A stretch of 14,244 nt of DNA from positions 3,680-17,923 of the forward strand of contig DLRK01000104.1 of NCBI GenBank assembly GCA_002501065.1, given 5' to 3'. Below are positions 8,011 to 14,087 of this stretch, piece by piece. Source of the stretch: Akkermansiaceae bacterium UBA7890 (GTDB lineage: Bacteria; Verrucomicrobiota; Verrucomicrobiia; Verrucomicrobiales; Akkermansiaceae). Position 1 is the first letter of the stretch. Each line of letters starts with the position of its first letter. The position numbers were made by a program, and so were the translations under genes. The notes under the pieces are model-generated. The model was given only the letters and a program-made list of their open reading frames with translations. It was not told where the DNA came from and did not search any database.

Positions 8011-8481
8011 TCAGGCAGCTTCCTCCTCACATTCCTCCAGGGTCCGTATGAGATCGCCCGCGGTCAATGCTTCGGTCATCTTCTTCCGGACCTCGCATTG
8101 CGAAAAGAGCTCGGCGATTGATGCAAGGGTCTGCAAGTGTGCATGCGGTTGATTCTTGGGCACGATCAGGAGAATGACGAAATGCACCGGGGCATTGTCG
8201 CAAGCCTCGAAATCGATCCCCCCCGAGGATCGTCCCAGTGCCACCACTGGCTCCTCCACCCACTCACAATAACAATGAGGAATTGCCACTCCATGACCGA
8301 TCCCGGTGCTCACCTGCTCCTCCCTGGCATGCAACGCTTCCAGAACATCGACCCGCTGCCCGGATTCAACGCGACCGGTCGAGATGAGATGGTCAACCAG
8401 TTCACCAAGCGCATCCCAGTGCGTTTCCGAAACCATCTCCGGCAGGATGCGGCGCTCCGAAAGAAGCGAAACAAGTTTCAT
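8011..8481 (-). CDS. PTS EIIA domain protein, nitrogen-PTS (PtsN) type
   Basis: A single EIIA domain of the fructose/mannitol/Ntr superfamily, 156 residues, the usual size of PtsN. The phospho-accepting histidine is H69 in GIGHGVAIPH; the conserved THWDALGELVDHL helix, VLEALHAREEQVSTG, and HFVILLIVPKNQPHAHLQTLASIAELF complete the fold. In characterised proteins the histidine receives phosphate from an HPr-like carrier, and the phosphorylation state signals nitrogen, carbon or potassium status. No EI, HPr, EIIB or EIIC gene is in the window, so a regulatory role is more likely than sugar uptake. The start at 8481 (MKLVSLLSERRI) fits the family. Upstream ATGs at 8535 and 8610 are in frame but would add 18 and 43 residues, many of them Arg, Gly and Pro, unlike the fold. 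No Shine-Dalgarno site is seen. It is the first gene of the run leading to argS, proB and proA. It is divergent from the lipoprotein gene. Confidence 0.88.
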   Translation of the reverse strand: MKLVSLLSERRILPEMVSETHWDALGELVDHLISTGRVESGQRVDVLEALHAREEQVSTGIGHGVAIPHCYCEWVEEPVVALGRSSGGIDFEACDNAPVHFVILLIVPKNQPHAHLQTLASIAELFSQCEVRKKMTEALTAGDLIRTLEECEEEAA

Positions 8482-8582
8482 GGGAATTGAGGTGGGGAGA
8501 ATTCCAGGCAGGCGCCTGAGGCCCGGTAGACTCATTACCCGACCCGCGCAAGGGTTTTCCCCTGCTCCTCCCCTGATCCCTC

Positions 8583-8611
8583 TTGACCTTGGAGACACCC
8601 GGTCAGACATT
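8583..8611 (+). promoter_or_regulatory. Weak promoter candidate for the lipoprotein gene
   Basis: TTGACC (8583-8588) matches the -35 consensus at five of six bases. After 17 bases comes GACATT (8606-8611), matching the -10 at three of six. The expected transcript start would fall within a base or two of the ATG at 8619, implying a leaderless message. The weak -10 keeps confidence low. Confidence 0.2.
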
Positions 8612-8618
8612 CTGCCGC

Positions 8619-9119
8619 ATGCGTTCGTGCGTCTCCGCCGTTGTAGTTTGCGTAGGTTTAATACTAACCTCCTGCGAAACAGTTCCTACGAGTTACGGGC
8701 CTCCTAACATGGGAGGATCCGACAAGGGAGAACGCAAGGAAGCGATTGCGTCCGAGCAGACGGGAGACTTCTACATCGGACGCCGCTACCATGTGAACCG
8801 CACATGGTGGTGGGGGTATCTCCGACGTCCACGCCAACCCTGGTCCAAGGCCCAGCTCGTGATCTTTAACCAGAATGTCAAACGCGCTCCCGACAATCTA
8901 CCCCAAAGCGGCCCCTCGGGGGCTCACTACGCCTACGACAACAACTACGAGTATCGCATCTGGGGCTCCTTCACGGGCGAGGACGTCTACGAACCAAACA
9001 GCAACCAGTTCCTTCCGGAGTTCCGCCTCACCGACTACCAGCTTATCGATTCTGCCCCAGGGTGGCTTTTTCATCCGAGCGATCACTACGATCCCCTTCG
9101 ATTGACCCTGGCACCGTAG
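8619..9119 (+). CDS. Small putative lipoprotein, unknown function
   Basis: A 166-residue protein with a lipoprotein signal: MRSCVSAVVVCVGLILTSC, where the lipobox LTSC puts the modified cysteine at 19. The +2 residue is Glu, so in Gram-negative logic it would be sorted to the outer membrane. After a flexible linker (about 20-55) the mature part is rich in aromatic residues: YIGRRYHVNRTWWWGYLRRP, then QLVIFNQNVKRAPDNLP, and a C-terminal block NNYEYRIWGSFTGEDVYEPN. No family is recognised. It looks like a compact periplasm-facing fold rather than a repeat protein. A TTG at 8583 in frame would add 12 residues before the signal peptide and is rejected. No Shine-Dalgarno site precedes the ATG. The next plus-strand gene starts 175 bases later, so the three genes here may be coexpressed, but the spacer also holds promoter-like and hairpin sequences. 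Confidence 0.85.
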   Translation: MRSCVSAVVVCVGLILTSCETVPTSYGPPNMGGSDKGERKEAIASEQTGDFYIGRRYHVNRTWWWGYLRRPRQPWSKAQLVIFNQNVKRAPDNLPQSGPSGAHYAYDNNYEYRIWGSFTGEDVYEPNSNQFLPEFRLTDYQLIDSAPGWLFHPSDHYDPLRLTLAP

Positions 9120-9168
9120 GAGCGGAAGGACCAATTTGTCCGCAATCCGCACGTAGTTTCTCGATCCA

Positions 9169-9195
9169 AGGCCGAAGTCCGCATTCTTCTGGCCT
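9169..9195 (+). terminator. Weak hairpin after the lipoprotein gene
   Basis: AGGCCGAAG (9169-9177) pairs with CTTC and GGCCT (9186-9195) across one bulged T, giving nine base pairs and an eight-base loop. A T-rich run occurs only at 9226-9238, about 30 bases later, too far for a classic intrinsic terminator. It may slow or stop transcription from the lipoprotein gene, or be chance. Confidence 0.25.
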
Positions 9196-9220
9196 GATGC
9201 CTCAACGATCTATTCTCGGG

Positions 9221-9248
9221 TTGCTTCTTTTTTCTTTGAACGTAAATG
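9221..9248 (+). promoter_or_regulatory. Weak promoter candidate for the first LRP-motif membrane protein
   Basis: TTGCTT (9221-9226), 16 bases that are mostly T, then TAAATG (9243-9248). Each box matches three or four consensus bases. Transcription would begin near 9255, which places the palindrome at 9257-9273 directly at the start site, a common operator position. Low confidence. Confidence 0.2.
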
Positions 9249-9296
9249 CTCGTGAAGACACAAACTTTGTGTCGCAAAGTTTGCCTTGGCGAGCAT
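9246..9296 (+). promoter_or_regulatory. Nested stem-loop reaching into the start codon
   Basis: Three stacked stems are visible. ATGCTCG (9246-9252) pairs with CGAGCAT (9290-9296). AAG (9255-9257) pairs with CTT (9285-9287). CAAACTTTG (9261-9269) pairs perfectly with CAAAGTTTG (9275-9283) around a five-base loop. That is 19 base pairs in 51 bases, and the first two bases of the ATG at 9295 are in the outer stem. In RNA this would hide the start region; an alternative pairing exists at 9257-9273. No T-tract follows, so it is not an intrinsic terminator. A role in translational control is inferred. Confidence 0.5.
9257..9273. repeat. 17-base palindrome, operator-like
   Basis: GACACAAA and TTTGTGTC flank a single C at 9265, a perfect eight-base inverted repeat. 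It overlaps the nine-base stem at 9261-9283, so only one of the two can form in RNA. As DNA it has the size and symmetry of a dimeric repressor site and lies 21 bases before the ATG at 9295. No regulator gene is nearby. Confidence 0.4.
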
Positions 9297-10002
9297 GTCA
9301 CAGGACCCCTATCACATTCTGCCCATCCCGGCTCTCTGCCGGGGTGAACGAACCCTCCTCTCCTCCTGGATCGAGGGGACCCGGCGGGGCTCCCTTCGCG
9401 TCTGCTCGATCCTGATTATTCTCGGCTGCGGGGCCTACGGGTTCACCATCGGATATCGCAACGGCTGGGAGATGGCCGCCTGGGTGACTCTCAAGCTCCC
9501 CGCCATCATCTTTCTCACTCTCTTTGTAAACGGTCTCATCAACGGCATGATCGGACTGATCCTGGGAAGTGGCATCGGTTTCCGCCAGAGTCTCCAGTTT
9601 CTTCTCACCGGTTTTGCCATCATGAGCGTGATAGTGGGCGCGCTCAGCCCGGTTACCCTCTTTGCCACTCTCAACATGCCGGATCCTGGAGCGGAGAACA
9701 GCCTCGCCTGGCACGGACTCAACCTGCTCCTCCACACTGCGATCATTGCTTTTGCCGGAACCCTTGCCCACTGGCGCCTCCTTCAATATGTGCGCGATTT
9801 TGCGGATTCCCGTCGGACTGGAACATTAACCTTCTGCGCCTGGCTGGCCGGCAATCTCTTTGTGGGCGCCCAGATCTCGTGGAATCTTCGCCCCTTCTTC
9901 ATCTCGCCTGGTCTGGAAGTTGAATTCCTCCGACCCGACCCCTTTGACGGCAGCTTCTATGAAGCCGTCTTCCGTGCCTTCCGCAACATCTCTCCCTTGT
10001 AG
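9295..10002 (+). CDS. Multi-spanning membrane protein with LRPF motif, first of a paralogous pair
   Basis: A 235-residue inner-membrane protein of unknown function. A polar N-terminus (1-33, ending GTRRGS) precedes about five or six hydrophobic stretches: 34-54, 62-89 (long, perhaps with a break), 100-126, 141-160 and 179-201. The end of the last span carries QISWNLRPFFISP (193-205), followed by FLRPDPFDGSFYEAV (211-225). I associate this combination with an uncharacterised membrane family in bacteria, from memory only. It is clearly related to the next gene: W-x3-LK, then F-x-Q-like spacing, a PV-x(0,1)-LF motif, and LRP followed by an aromatic tail occur in the same order. There is no signal peptide or enzymatic motif. 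ATG at 9295 is preferred over TTG at 9286. No Shine-Dalgarno site is present; instead the start lies in a stem-loop. The next gene begins 31 bases after the stop. Confidence 0.9.
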   Translation: MSQDPYHILPIPALCRGERTLLSSWIEGTRRGSLRVCSILIILGCGAYGFTIGYRNGWEMAAWVTLKLPAIIFLTLFVNGLINGMIGLILGSGIGFRQSLQFLLTGFAIMSVIVGALSPVTLFATLNMPDPGAENSLAWHGLNLLLHTAIIAFAGTLAHWRLLQYVRDFADSRRTGTLTFCAWLAGNLFVGAQISWNLRPFFISPGLEVEFLRPDPFDGSFYEAVFRAFRNISPL

Positions 10003-10033
10003 TCCAGAAAGAGAACACCACACCGAAACAGCA

Positions 10034-10861
10034 ATGAATGACGAGCCAGCAGAAGACACCCCGACCCCTCCGCTTCCCGGCCAACCAAAGCCGTCACCTG
10101 GAACTCCCCACTACGAATCTGCCCGTAACAGACCACATGCAGGCTTCGAAGAAATGGGGAGAGACAAAACCTTCTCCAACACCATCAACGCACTTCTCAG
10201 AAAGCCTCTGTCCGTGGTCTACACCCTCGAGATGGAAAAGAGAGCGGATGGGCGGAAACTCCTCGTTCGACTCCTTTGCATCAGCGTTACCTGCCTGGCC
10301 ATTTTCGGACTGGTGGTGGGAACCTTCTCCTGGAACCAGCAACTCTGGGCCGCTCCCCTCAAGATTGTCGGCGGTCTCCTCTTCAGTGGCCTGCTCTGCC
10401 TGCCCAGCCTCTACATCTTTGCCTGCCTCGGGGGACTGGACGCCAGGTTCTGCACCATCGTGGGCATTCTGTGCGGATTGATCGCTCTCTCCGGACTCCT
10501 CCTGGTGGGCTTTGCACCGGTTGTGTGGCTCTTCAGCGTATCGAGCACCTCGGTCACCTTCCTCGGATTCCTTCTCCTGACCCTGTGGATCATCTGCGCC
10601 AGTCTGGGTCTGGTTCTGGTCTTTCGTGCTGGTCGGGCCCTCGGCATGACCAGCACGGGACACCTTGTGGTCTGGTGCGGGGTGTTCCTCCTGGTCACGC
10701 TCCAGATGAGCACCACCCTGCGCCCCATCCTGGGAAGCCAACAGGGGGAGAAGTTCGTGGACTTTGGTGAAAAGAAGTTTTTCCTCGCCTACTGGAGCGA
10801 ACAGTTGCGCAACGAACACAGGGAGAGCCCCCGCGAGAAGGCTCCCGGGGCGGAGCAGTAG
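10034..10861 (+). CDS. Multi-spanning membrane protein with LRPI motif, second of a paralogous pair
   Basis: 275 residues. The first 50 are polar and proline-rich (TPTPPLPGQPKPSPGTP), absent from the paralogue upstream. A cytoplasmic-looking segment LLRKPLSVVYTLEMEKRADG leads into five hydrophobic stretches: about 77-99, 106-132, 137-168, 172-197 and 208-226. Diagnostic pieces are QLWAAPLKIV (103-112), LCLPSLYIFACLGG (121-134), GFAPVVWLFSVSS (159-171) and LQMSTTLRPILGS (223-235), then a 40-residue tail with the aromatic block KKFFLAYWSEQL. Piece by piece it parallels the preceding gene, so the two arose by duplication and may form a heteromer. No known enzyme or transporter signature is seen. 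The ATG at 10034 is chosen because an in-frame start at 9860 would overlap most of the end of the upstream gene. It converges on trkH with 57 bases between stops. Confidence 0.9.
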   Translation: MNDEPAEDTPTPPLPGQPKPSPGTPHYESARNRPHAGFEEMGRDKTFSNTINALLRKPLSVVYTLEMEKRADGRKLLVRLLCISVTCLAIFGLVVGTFSWNQQLWAAPLKIVGGLLFSGLLCLPSLYIFACLGGLDARFCTIVGILCGLIALSGLLLVGFAPVVWLFSVSSTSVTFLGFLLLTLWIICASLGLVLVFRAGRALGMTSTGHLVVWCGVFLLVTLQMSTTLRPILGSQQGEKFVDFGEKKFFLAYWSEQLRNEHRESPREKAPGAEQ

Positions 10862-10918
10862 TCCCGACACCACTTCCCTGCTCCCGCTCCGGAAAGATGG
10901 ACCACCACGGGACCTTCT

Positions 10919-12403
10919 TCAGTACTTCTTCCACACCGCCGGAACGAAAAGAACCAGCACGACATACAACTCCAGTCTTCCCAGCACCATCAGAAGGGAA
11001 AGGAGCACCTGGGTGATGGGATGCAGATGCCCATAGTTTTCGGCGGGGCCCACCTCTCCGTAGCCGGGGCCGATGTTTCCGAAGGTCGCCAACACCGCGG
11101 ACACCGTGGTATCAAAATCAATTCCGTTTGAAGTTTCGATAATGGCCACGACCACCATCGACACGAGAGCTATCAGCGCAAAGAGCGCCACAAAGAGCAC
11201 GGTCTGCGCCCGGGACACGTCATCGATGGGGTTGCCATTCACCTGCATTCGCAGGATCTGATTCGGCCGAAAGGCTTTCACGATCTCCTGCCAGGCTGCC
11301 CGTAACAGGAGGATGAGGCGACTCACCTTCATCCCACCTGAAGTCGATCCCGCGCAACCACCCACCAGCATGAGAACCAGCAGAATGAAGTAGATGGCTA
11401 CCGGCCACTGTCCGTAGTCGACAGTGGCGTAACCGGTCGTCGAGGCAATTGACACAATGGTGAAGGCCGCACCCCGCAGGGACTCTCCCGCGTTCATCCC
11501 TCCCCCCCATGATCCCACCATCCACATGCCGAGAATCCCCATCAGCACGAGGAAAAAATACCAGCGAACCTCTTCCAGACGCCGGAGGCGCTGCCAGTTC
11601 CGCTTCACGATCATCAGATAGATCAGGAAACTCGTGCTGCCCAGGATCATGAAGAGTTCCAGCCAGATCTCGATGAAGAGTCCGTGCGCCAGGGCGGAAA
11701 AATGCGCGATGCTGTCGTTGTGGGGACTGAATCCTCCGGTTGCCACCGTGGTGAAGGCATGGGCCACCGCATCGAACCAGCTGAGACCCAACCCGCGCAG
11801 TCCCAGGAGACACACTATCGTAAGGATGAGGTAGATCTTCAGGAACGACAGAGCGGTATCCTGAATCCGCGCGGTAGTCGTCTCTCCGGACTGGAAGGAG
11901 GACTCGTTTCGAAAGAGGGATTTTGCCCCGCCTCCGATGCTGGAGAGGAGCGCCACGAAGAGAACGAGGATTCCCAACCCTCCCAACCATTGCATGACTG
12001 AGCGCCAGAGGAGAATCCCCCGGGGCCACTCACTGAGATCAGTGATCACGGTCGACCCGGTGGTCGTGAAGCCGGAAACTGACTCAAAAAGGGCGGCCGT
12101 GGGAGCAAGACGAGGCTCTCCCAGCAGAAAGGGAATCGCACCAAAACCTGCGCTGAGCACCCACCCCAGCCCCACGATCAGCACACCCTCCCGCCGGGGA
12201 ATCCGATCGGAGTGGTTCCTTCCGAAAACCATGAGAATGATGCCCGCCAGAAAAGTGATCCCTCCCGCAACCATCAGCGGCATGACCGCCGCACCATGCG
12301 TATCGACAGGATCGCAGTAGGCAAAGACGCCGCAGGCCACCATTGCCACGCTTTCCAGCGTAAACAGCCACCCGAACACCTTGGCCATCAAACGGAAGTT
12401 CAT
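10919..12403 (-). CDS. trkH: Trk potassium uptake system, channel-like subunit TrkH
   Basis: Inner-membrane K+ translocating subunit, 494 residues, normal for TrkH (about 480-500). The four pore-loop repeats of the superfamily are visible with their selectivity-filter glycines: TTTGST at 113-118, TTVATGGFS at 218-226, STTGYAT at 321-327 and GNIGPGYG at 442-449. The intervening pairs of membrane helices are obvious, and GGCAGSTSGGMKVSR (348-362) is the well-conserved stretch after the third pore. It works with the cytoplasmic gating subunit TrkA, encoded directly upstream on the same strand 213 bases away. The ATG at 12403 gives MNFRLMAKVFGW; AAGAAGAGAG just upstream is a purine-rich, plausible ribosome site. 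An ATG five codons in is the alternative. A stem-loop at 12423-12459 and a possible small frame ending on ATGA precede it. Confidence 0.97.
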   Translation of the reverse strand: MNFRLMAKVFGWLFTLESVAMVACGVFAYCDPVDTHGAAVMPLMVAGGITFLAGIILMVFGRNHSDRIPRREGVLIVGLGWVLSAGFGAIPFLLGEPRLAPTAALFESVSGFTTTGSTVITDLSEWPRGILLWRSVMQWLGGLGILVLFVALLSSIGGGAKSLFRNESSFQSGETTTARIQDTALSFLKIYLILTIVCLLGLRGLGLSWFDAVAHAFTTVATGGFSPHNDSIAHFSALAHGLFIEIWLELFMILGSTSFLIYLMIVKRNWQRLRRLEEVRWYFFLVLMGILGMWMVGSWGGGMNAGESLRGAAFTIVSIASTTGYATVDYGQWPVAIYFILLVLMLVGGCAGSTSGGMKVSRLILLLRAAWQEIVKAFRPNQILRMQVNGNPIDDVSRAQTVLFVALFALIALVSMVVVAIIETSNGIDFDTTVSAVLATFGNIGPGYGEVGPAENYGHLHPITQVLLSLLMVLGRLELYVVLVLFVPAVWKKY

Positions 12404-12597
12404 TCTCTCTTCTTACTGATCGTTGTCCCGTAGCACAGCGAGGTGTTCACCCGGGACAAGACTCCCGCAGCAGCGCAGAATCCGGACAAGAGCGCAGCAC
12501 CATCCTGCTGCCCTCCCTCACCTGGACACGGATACACAAATGTCCTCATGCCCGGGGCTGTCCGGCATGTCTCACTCCACGATCGAATGTTCTCCAT
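12400..12597 (-). CDS. Doubtful 65-residue small frame between trkA and trkH
   Basis: A frame from ATG at 12597 ends with TGA at 12402-12400, sharing ATGA with the trkH start, the classic coupling overlap. The product begins MENIRSWSETC and ends TTISKKRE; it is cysteine-containing, of no recognised family, and has unremarkable third-position GC. GGAG is only two bases from the ATG, too near for a good ribosome site. It may be the remnant of a leader or a chance frame in the 213-base gap. Confidence 0.15.
   Translation of the reverse strand: MENIRSWSETCRTAPGMRTFVYPCPGEGGQQDGAALLSGFCAAAGVLSRVNTSLCYGTTISKKRE
12423..12459 (-). promoter_or_regulatory. Stem-loop in the trkA-trkH gap, just upstream of trkH
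   Basis: TTGTCCCG (12423-12430) and CGGGACAA (12452-12459) form a perfect eight-base stem with a 21-base interior in which AGCAC and GTGTT can pair further, with one wobble. It ends 19 bases before the trkH ATG, just outside the purine-rich ribosome site. A smaller hairpin with arms GCAGCA and TGCTGC lies at 12494-12511. No T-tract follows on the minus strand, so processing or attenuation control between trkA and trkH is more likely than termination; this is inference. Confidence 0.35.
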
Positions 12598-12616
12598 CAC
12601 TCCGGAGCCGCCCGGT

Positions 12617-13990
12617 TCAATGCAGCAGTTTGAGCAGTTTCTTGAGCACTTTCGGGGAGACCATGGCGTAAATGTGGTCGCCCGCTTCCACCACATCATC
12701 GGGACCCGGCACAATAGCTTTCAACCCCCGCAGCAATCCCACCAGGACTGACCCGGCAGGCCAGTCGATTTCACTAACCTTCATTCCCACCGCCCTGGCC
12801 TTCCTGCCCACATTGGTTCCAATCACCTGACCGGCCGTGAACTTCTTGGCCACATAGTATTTCTCACCGGTCAGATAACGTTCAATGTAGCGTCTGGTTG
12901 CCTCCCGCGGACTAACCGCTGCCACTACTCCAAACTGTCGACCACTCGATCCGATCGCGCGCGCATAATCCGCCCGGTGAATGATCGTCAGACAATTCTT
13001 GACTCCAATATTATTGGCCTGCAGGCAGGTCATCACATTGTCTTCATCACTCGGACTGGTGGCCACAAAGAAATCAGCCTGCCCCACCTGCTCCTCCTCC
13101 AGTTCCGCCACCACCGTGGCATCAGCATTGATCACGGTGGTATCGCTGAGTCTCTCGGTCAGTTCCTGGCAAATCTTCTCATCCTTCTCGAAGATTCGGA
13201 CCCGACAGGATTCCCAGCTCTCCAGCCTCTGGGCCAGAGCAAATCCGTATTCCCCGCCCCCGAAGATCACCACCCGCATCGTCTCGGCACGCTTACCGCC
13301 CTGCTGCAGACTCTCTGCCAGATTCCGCAGACGCCGCGGCTCCCCAAAGATGGTGGCCACGTCACCTGCCTCAAGGACTGACTCCGCATCAGGCACGATA
13401 CTCTCGCCCTCCCGCGTTATCGCGGCTACCCGTGTACGCTCGGGCACCTTCAGGTCTCTGAGGGTTGTTCCGGCCGCATCGCTCTTCGCTCCGACCCGCA
13501 CCTGCTGAACCTCGATCTGATCCGGCGCCAGTTGCTCGGCCTCAACCCTGAGCGAGTCCGGGTTGCGGATAAACTTGGCCAGTTCGATTGCAGTCAGGCG
13601 TTCCGAACTGAACAGGTCATCGATTCCAAAGTGCCCTCGAAAGTCAAACAGCCACTTGTCCCTCTCCAGGCCCGGATGAACCCGACTGAGCACCTTCTCC
13701 ACACCCATCGCCTTGGCCATGGAGCCACTCATCAGATTCACGGTATTCTCGCTGGTCAGGGCGAGGAAGAGGTCGCACTCCCCGATATTGGCCTGAGCCA
13801 ATGCAGCCGGACTGCTTCCATCGTCGCAGATCACCTTGGCATCAATGCCACTCTCAAGCTCCGCCACCAATCGCGGGTCCGAATCAATCACCGAGATGCT
13901 GTGTATCTCCCGTGCTCCTTCCCGTGAACGTGAAAGTTCCGTGGCCAAGTGCCGGCCAATCTCTCCGGCTCCGACGATAATGATGTTCAT
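12617..13990 (-). CDS. trkA: Trk potassium uptake system, NAD-binding gating subunit TrkA
   Basis: Peripheral cytoplasmic subunit that controls the TrkH pore by binding NAD(H) or ATP. 457 residues, the E. coli size, with two RCK repeats. The first Rossmann fold has GAGEIG (7-12) and the acidic Asp36 at the end of the second strand, favouring NAD over NADP; the second starts near 238 with VVIFGGGEYG. Each is followed by a TrkA_C-type domain: about 150-220 (QVRVGAKSDAAG, VLEAGDVATIFG) and 375-457 (GTNVGRKARAVG, VVEAGDHIYAMV). The start is ATG at 13990, giving MNIIIVGAGEIG. An in-frame ATG at 14047 would add 19 residues not matching the family. GAGGG about ten bases upstream is one of the few clear ribosome sites in the window. 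It is followed by trkH. A stem-loop at 14012-14043 lies in its leader. Confidence 0.97.
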   Translation of the reverse strand: MNIIIVGAGEIGRHLATELSRSREGAREIHSISVIDSDPRLVAELESGIDAKVICDDGSSPAALAQANIGECDLFLALTSENTVNLMSGSMAKAMGVEKVLSRVHPGLERDKWLFDFRGHFGIDDLFSSERLTAIELAKFIRNPDSLRVEAEQLAPDQIEVQQVRVGAKSDAAGTTLRDLKVPERTRVAAITREGESIVPDAESVLEAGDVATIFGEPRRLRNLAESLQQGGKRAETMRVVIFGGGEYGFALAQRLESWESCRVRIFEKDEKICQELTERLSDTTVINADATVVAELEEEQVGQADFFVATSPSDEDNVMTCLQANNIGVKNCLTIIHRADYARAIGSSGRQFGVVAAVSPREATRRYIERYLTGEKYYVAKKFTAGQVIGTNVGRKARAVGMKVSEIDWPAGSVLVGLLRGLKAIVPGPDDVVEAGDHIYAMVSPKVLKKLLKLLH

Positions 13991-14011
13991 AAGAACAGCC
14001 CTCGGCCGCAG

Positions 14012-14043
14012 TGGCATTCTCCCAGTCCCCCGGGAGCATGCCA
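14012..14043. promoter_or_regulatory. Stem-loop in the leader of trkA
   Basis: TGGCAT (14012-14017) pairs with ATGCCA (14038-14043), and CTCCC (14019-14023) with GGGAG (14032-14036), with one T/C mismatch between them and an eight-base loop: 11 base pairs. It lies 21 bases upstream of the trkA ATG and 44 bases after the stop of the upstream frame. Without a following T-tract on the minus strand, a terminator is unlikely; leader structure is a fair guess. Confidence 0.4.
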
Positions 14044-14087
14044 GCAAAATCGCCGTAACAAGCTACTACCCACTCGGAGTTAGCGAT

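Noticed and set aside
8509..8518. Perfect 10-base palindrome CAGGCGCCTG upstream of the EIIA gene
   Set aside because: Short, GC-rich palindromes of this size are expected by chance in such sequence, and no second copy forms a site nearby.
8482..8610. 43-residue N-terminal extension of the EIIA protein
   Set aside because: Arg/Gly/Pro-rich and unlike the fold; the protein from 8481 already has the normal family length.
9298..9786. 162-residue minus-strand frame opposite the first LRP-motif protein
   Set aside because: Its composition (rich in Glu, Gly, Asp) is the expected mirror of a hydrophobic membrane protein on the plus strand; the plus-strand product has a paralogue next to it.
10861..10913. 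Inverted repeat GTCCCG/CGGGAC between the second membrane protein and trkH as a terminator
   Set aside because: Only six base pairs with a 41-base loop and no T-tract; not distinguishable from chance.
13991..14047. 19-residue N-terminal extension of TrkA from ATG at 14047
   Set aside because: TrkA proteins begin directly with the Rossmann strand (MNIIIVGAG here), and a GAGGG ribosome site precedes the inner ATG at 13990.
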